Shown here in pieces: positions 6,900 through 7,677 of a stretch of 7,677 nt of DNA. Source of the stretch: an uncultured Bacteroidales bacterium. GTDB taxonomy: Bacteria > Bacteroidota > Bacteroidia > Bacteroidales > ML635J-15. The translations under genes were made by a program, and so were the position numbers. The notes beneath the pieces were generated by a model. It did not search any database. It was given only the letters and a program-made list of their open reading frames with translations, and was not told where the DNA came from. The stretch's first letter is position 1; the number at the start of each line of letters is the position of its first letter. The DNA lies in assembly GCA_905233405.1 (NCBI GenBank), contig CAJOEG010000076.1, positions 1 through 7,677 on the forward strand, written 5' to 3'.

Positions 6900-7677
6900 C
6901 TATAATCTCCTTCCTAATTTTTCAATCATCATATTCTTCCATTCCGAGAAAGTTCCGTCGGCAATGTGCTGACGAGCCAAGTCTACCAAATGCAGATAGA
7001 ATCCGAGATTGTGTATACTTGCAATCTGCGCGGCCAGCATTTCACCGGCAATAACCAGATGTCTCAAGTATGCCTTAGAGTAGAACGAATCGACGATTGT
7101 CGTTCCGTTTTCATCAAGCGGAGAAAAGTCATCCTTCCACTTTTCGTTGCGCATATTCATAGTGCCTTCCATCGTGAAAAGCATACCGTTACGGGCATTG
7201 CGAGTTGGCATTACGCAGTCGAACATATCTATTCCTCGCGCAATTCCTTCAAGAATATTCGCTGGAGTGCCAACGCCCATAAGGTAGCGAGGCTTGTCTT
7301 GCGGCAAATGTTCGTTTACGATTTCAATCATATCGTACATCTGCTGGGTAGGTTCGCCAACCGAAAGACCGCCTATTGCATTGCCTTCCGCACCGATGTC
7401 GGCAACATATTTTGCCGACTCTATACGCAAATCCTCGTAGGTAGAACCTTGCACTATCGGGAAAAATGCCTGACGATAGCCATACAAGCCTTCGGTCTCA
7501 TTGAAGTGCTTCCATCCGCGCGAAAGCCACGAGTTGGTGAGTTTCAACGACTTGGCAGCATACTTGTAATCACATGGATAAGGCGTGCATTCGTCGAAAG
7601 CCATCATTATGTCGGCTCCGATGTTGCGCTGTATGTCAACCACACGTTCAGGTGTAAAAATGTGCTTCGAGCCGTCA
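6900..7677 (-). CDS. tgt: Queuine tRNA-ribosyltransferase (TGT), 3' part
   Basis: The frame is open to the window edge; 258 codons are visible, of about 375 in the full family. The GTG at 7643 is an internal Val. Tgt exchanges guanine 34 for the queuosine precursor preQ1 in tRNAs with GUN anticodons (Asp, Asn, His, Tyr). Visible residues include DGSKHIFTPE, FDECTPYP (Asp28 here, equal to Z. mobilis Asp156, base recognition), QGS-YEDLR, GGLSVGEP (the base-binding Gly), YLMGVGTP and GIDMFDCVMPTRNARNG with the nucleophile Asp153 (Z. mobilis Asp280). The zinc site is altered: the three Cys of the CxCxxC motif are Gly191, Thr193 and Asp196, while the His ligand (IHNL, His222) remains. I recall the same loss in other Bacteroidales Tgt proteins, so it is probably a lineage trait. 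It is the first visible gene of the operon; its stop TAG directly abuts the permease TTG. Confidence 0.95.
   Translation of the reverse strand, partial: DGSKHIFTPERVVDIQRNIGADIMMAFDECTPYPCDYKYAAKSLKLTNSWLSRGWKHFNETEGLYGYRQAFFPIVQGSTYEDLRIESAKYVADIGAEGNAIGGLSVGEPTQQMYDMIEIVNEHLPQDKPRYLMGVGTPANILEGIARGIDMFDCVMPTRNARNGMLFTMEGTMNMRNEKWKDDFSPLDENGTTIVDSFYSKAYLRHLVIAGEMLAAQIASIHNLGFYLHLVDLARQHIADGTFSEWKNMMIEKLGRRL
6907..6915 (-). promoter_or_regulatory. Shine-Dalgarno sequence supporting the TTG start of the permease
   Basis: The minus strand reads AGGAAGGAG, then seven bases (ATTATAG), then TTG. The site lies inside the last codons of tgt, and the spacing is right for ribosome binding. Strong Shine-Dalgarno sites are uncommon in Bacteroidota, so part of this match may come from the Gly-Arg-Arg codons of tgt. 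It still favours initiation at the TTG over the downstream ATG. Confidence 0.5.

Overview
The window looks like chromosomal DNA from a member of the Bacteroidales. The evidence is a type IX secretion (T9SS) C-terminal sorting domain, choice-of-anchor-J and DUF5018-like surface modules, a Tgt without its zinc cysteines, and moderate-to-low GC. The genus cannot be fixed from the sequence. The window holds two convergent transcription units that meet at a strong hairpin terminator (4509-4551).

Left part (2-4497, plus strand): the 3' portion of one very large gene for a modular secreted or cell-surface protein, broken by a single-base frameshift at about 620-631. Once the frame is repaired, about 1,498 residues are visible. 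In order they are: the end of a jelly-roll-like module, a fibronectin type III domain, a choice-of-anchor-J/cleaved-adhesin-like domain, two DUF5018-like Ig-type modules, a second anchor-J-like domain, three divergent InlB-B-like repeats, two MucBP-like repeats, three near-identical 243-bp InlB-B-like repeats, a fourth degenerate copy, and a T9SS sorting domain. The signal peptide and N-terminus lie upstream of the window.

Right part (7677-4702, minus strand): a tightly packed operon. It reads tgt (3' two-thirds, queuosine tRNA modification), then an LptF/LptG-family permease (lipopolysaccharide export) starting with TTG directly after the tgt stop codon, then a PagL-like acyloxyacyl hydrolase (outer-membrane lipid A deacylase family) joined by an ATGA overlap. 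The last two genes make an LPS export and lipid A remodelling pair. The operon promoter is outside the window.

I found no RNA genes, CRISPR arrays, insertion sequences or phage genes. The points most worth checking are the frameshift in the adhesin, the recent 243-bp repeat expansion, the changed residue at the PagL catalytic acid position, the missing Tgt zinc ligands, and the zero-gap in-frame tgt/permease junction. None of these amounts to a clearly new system.
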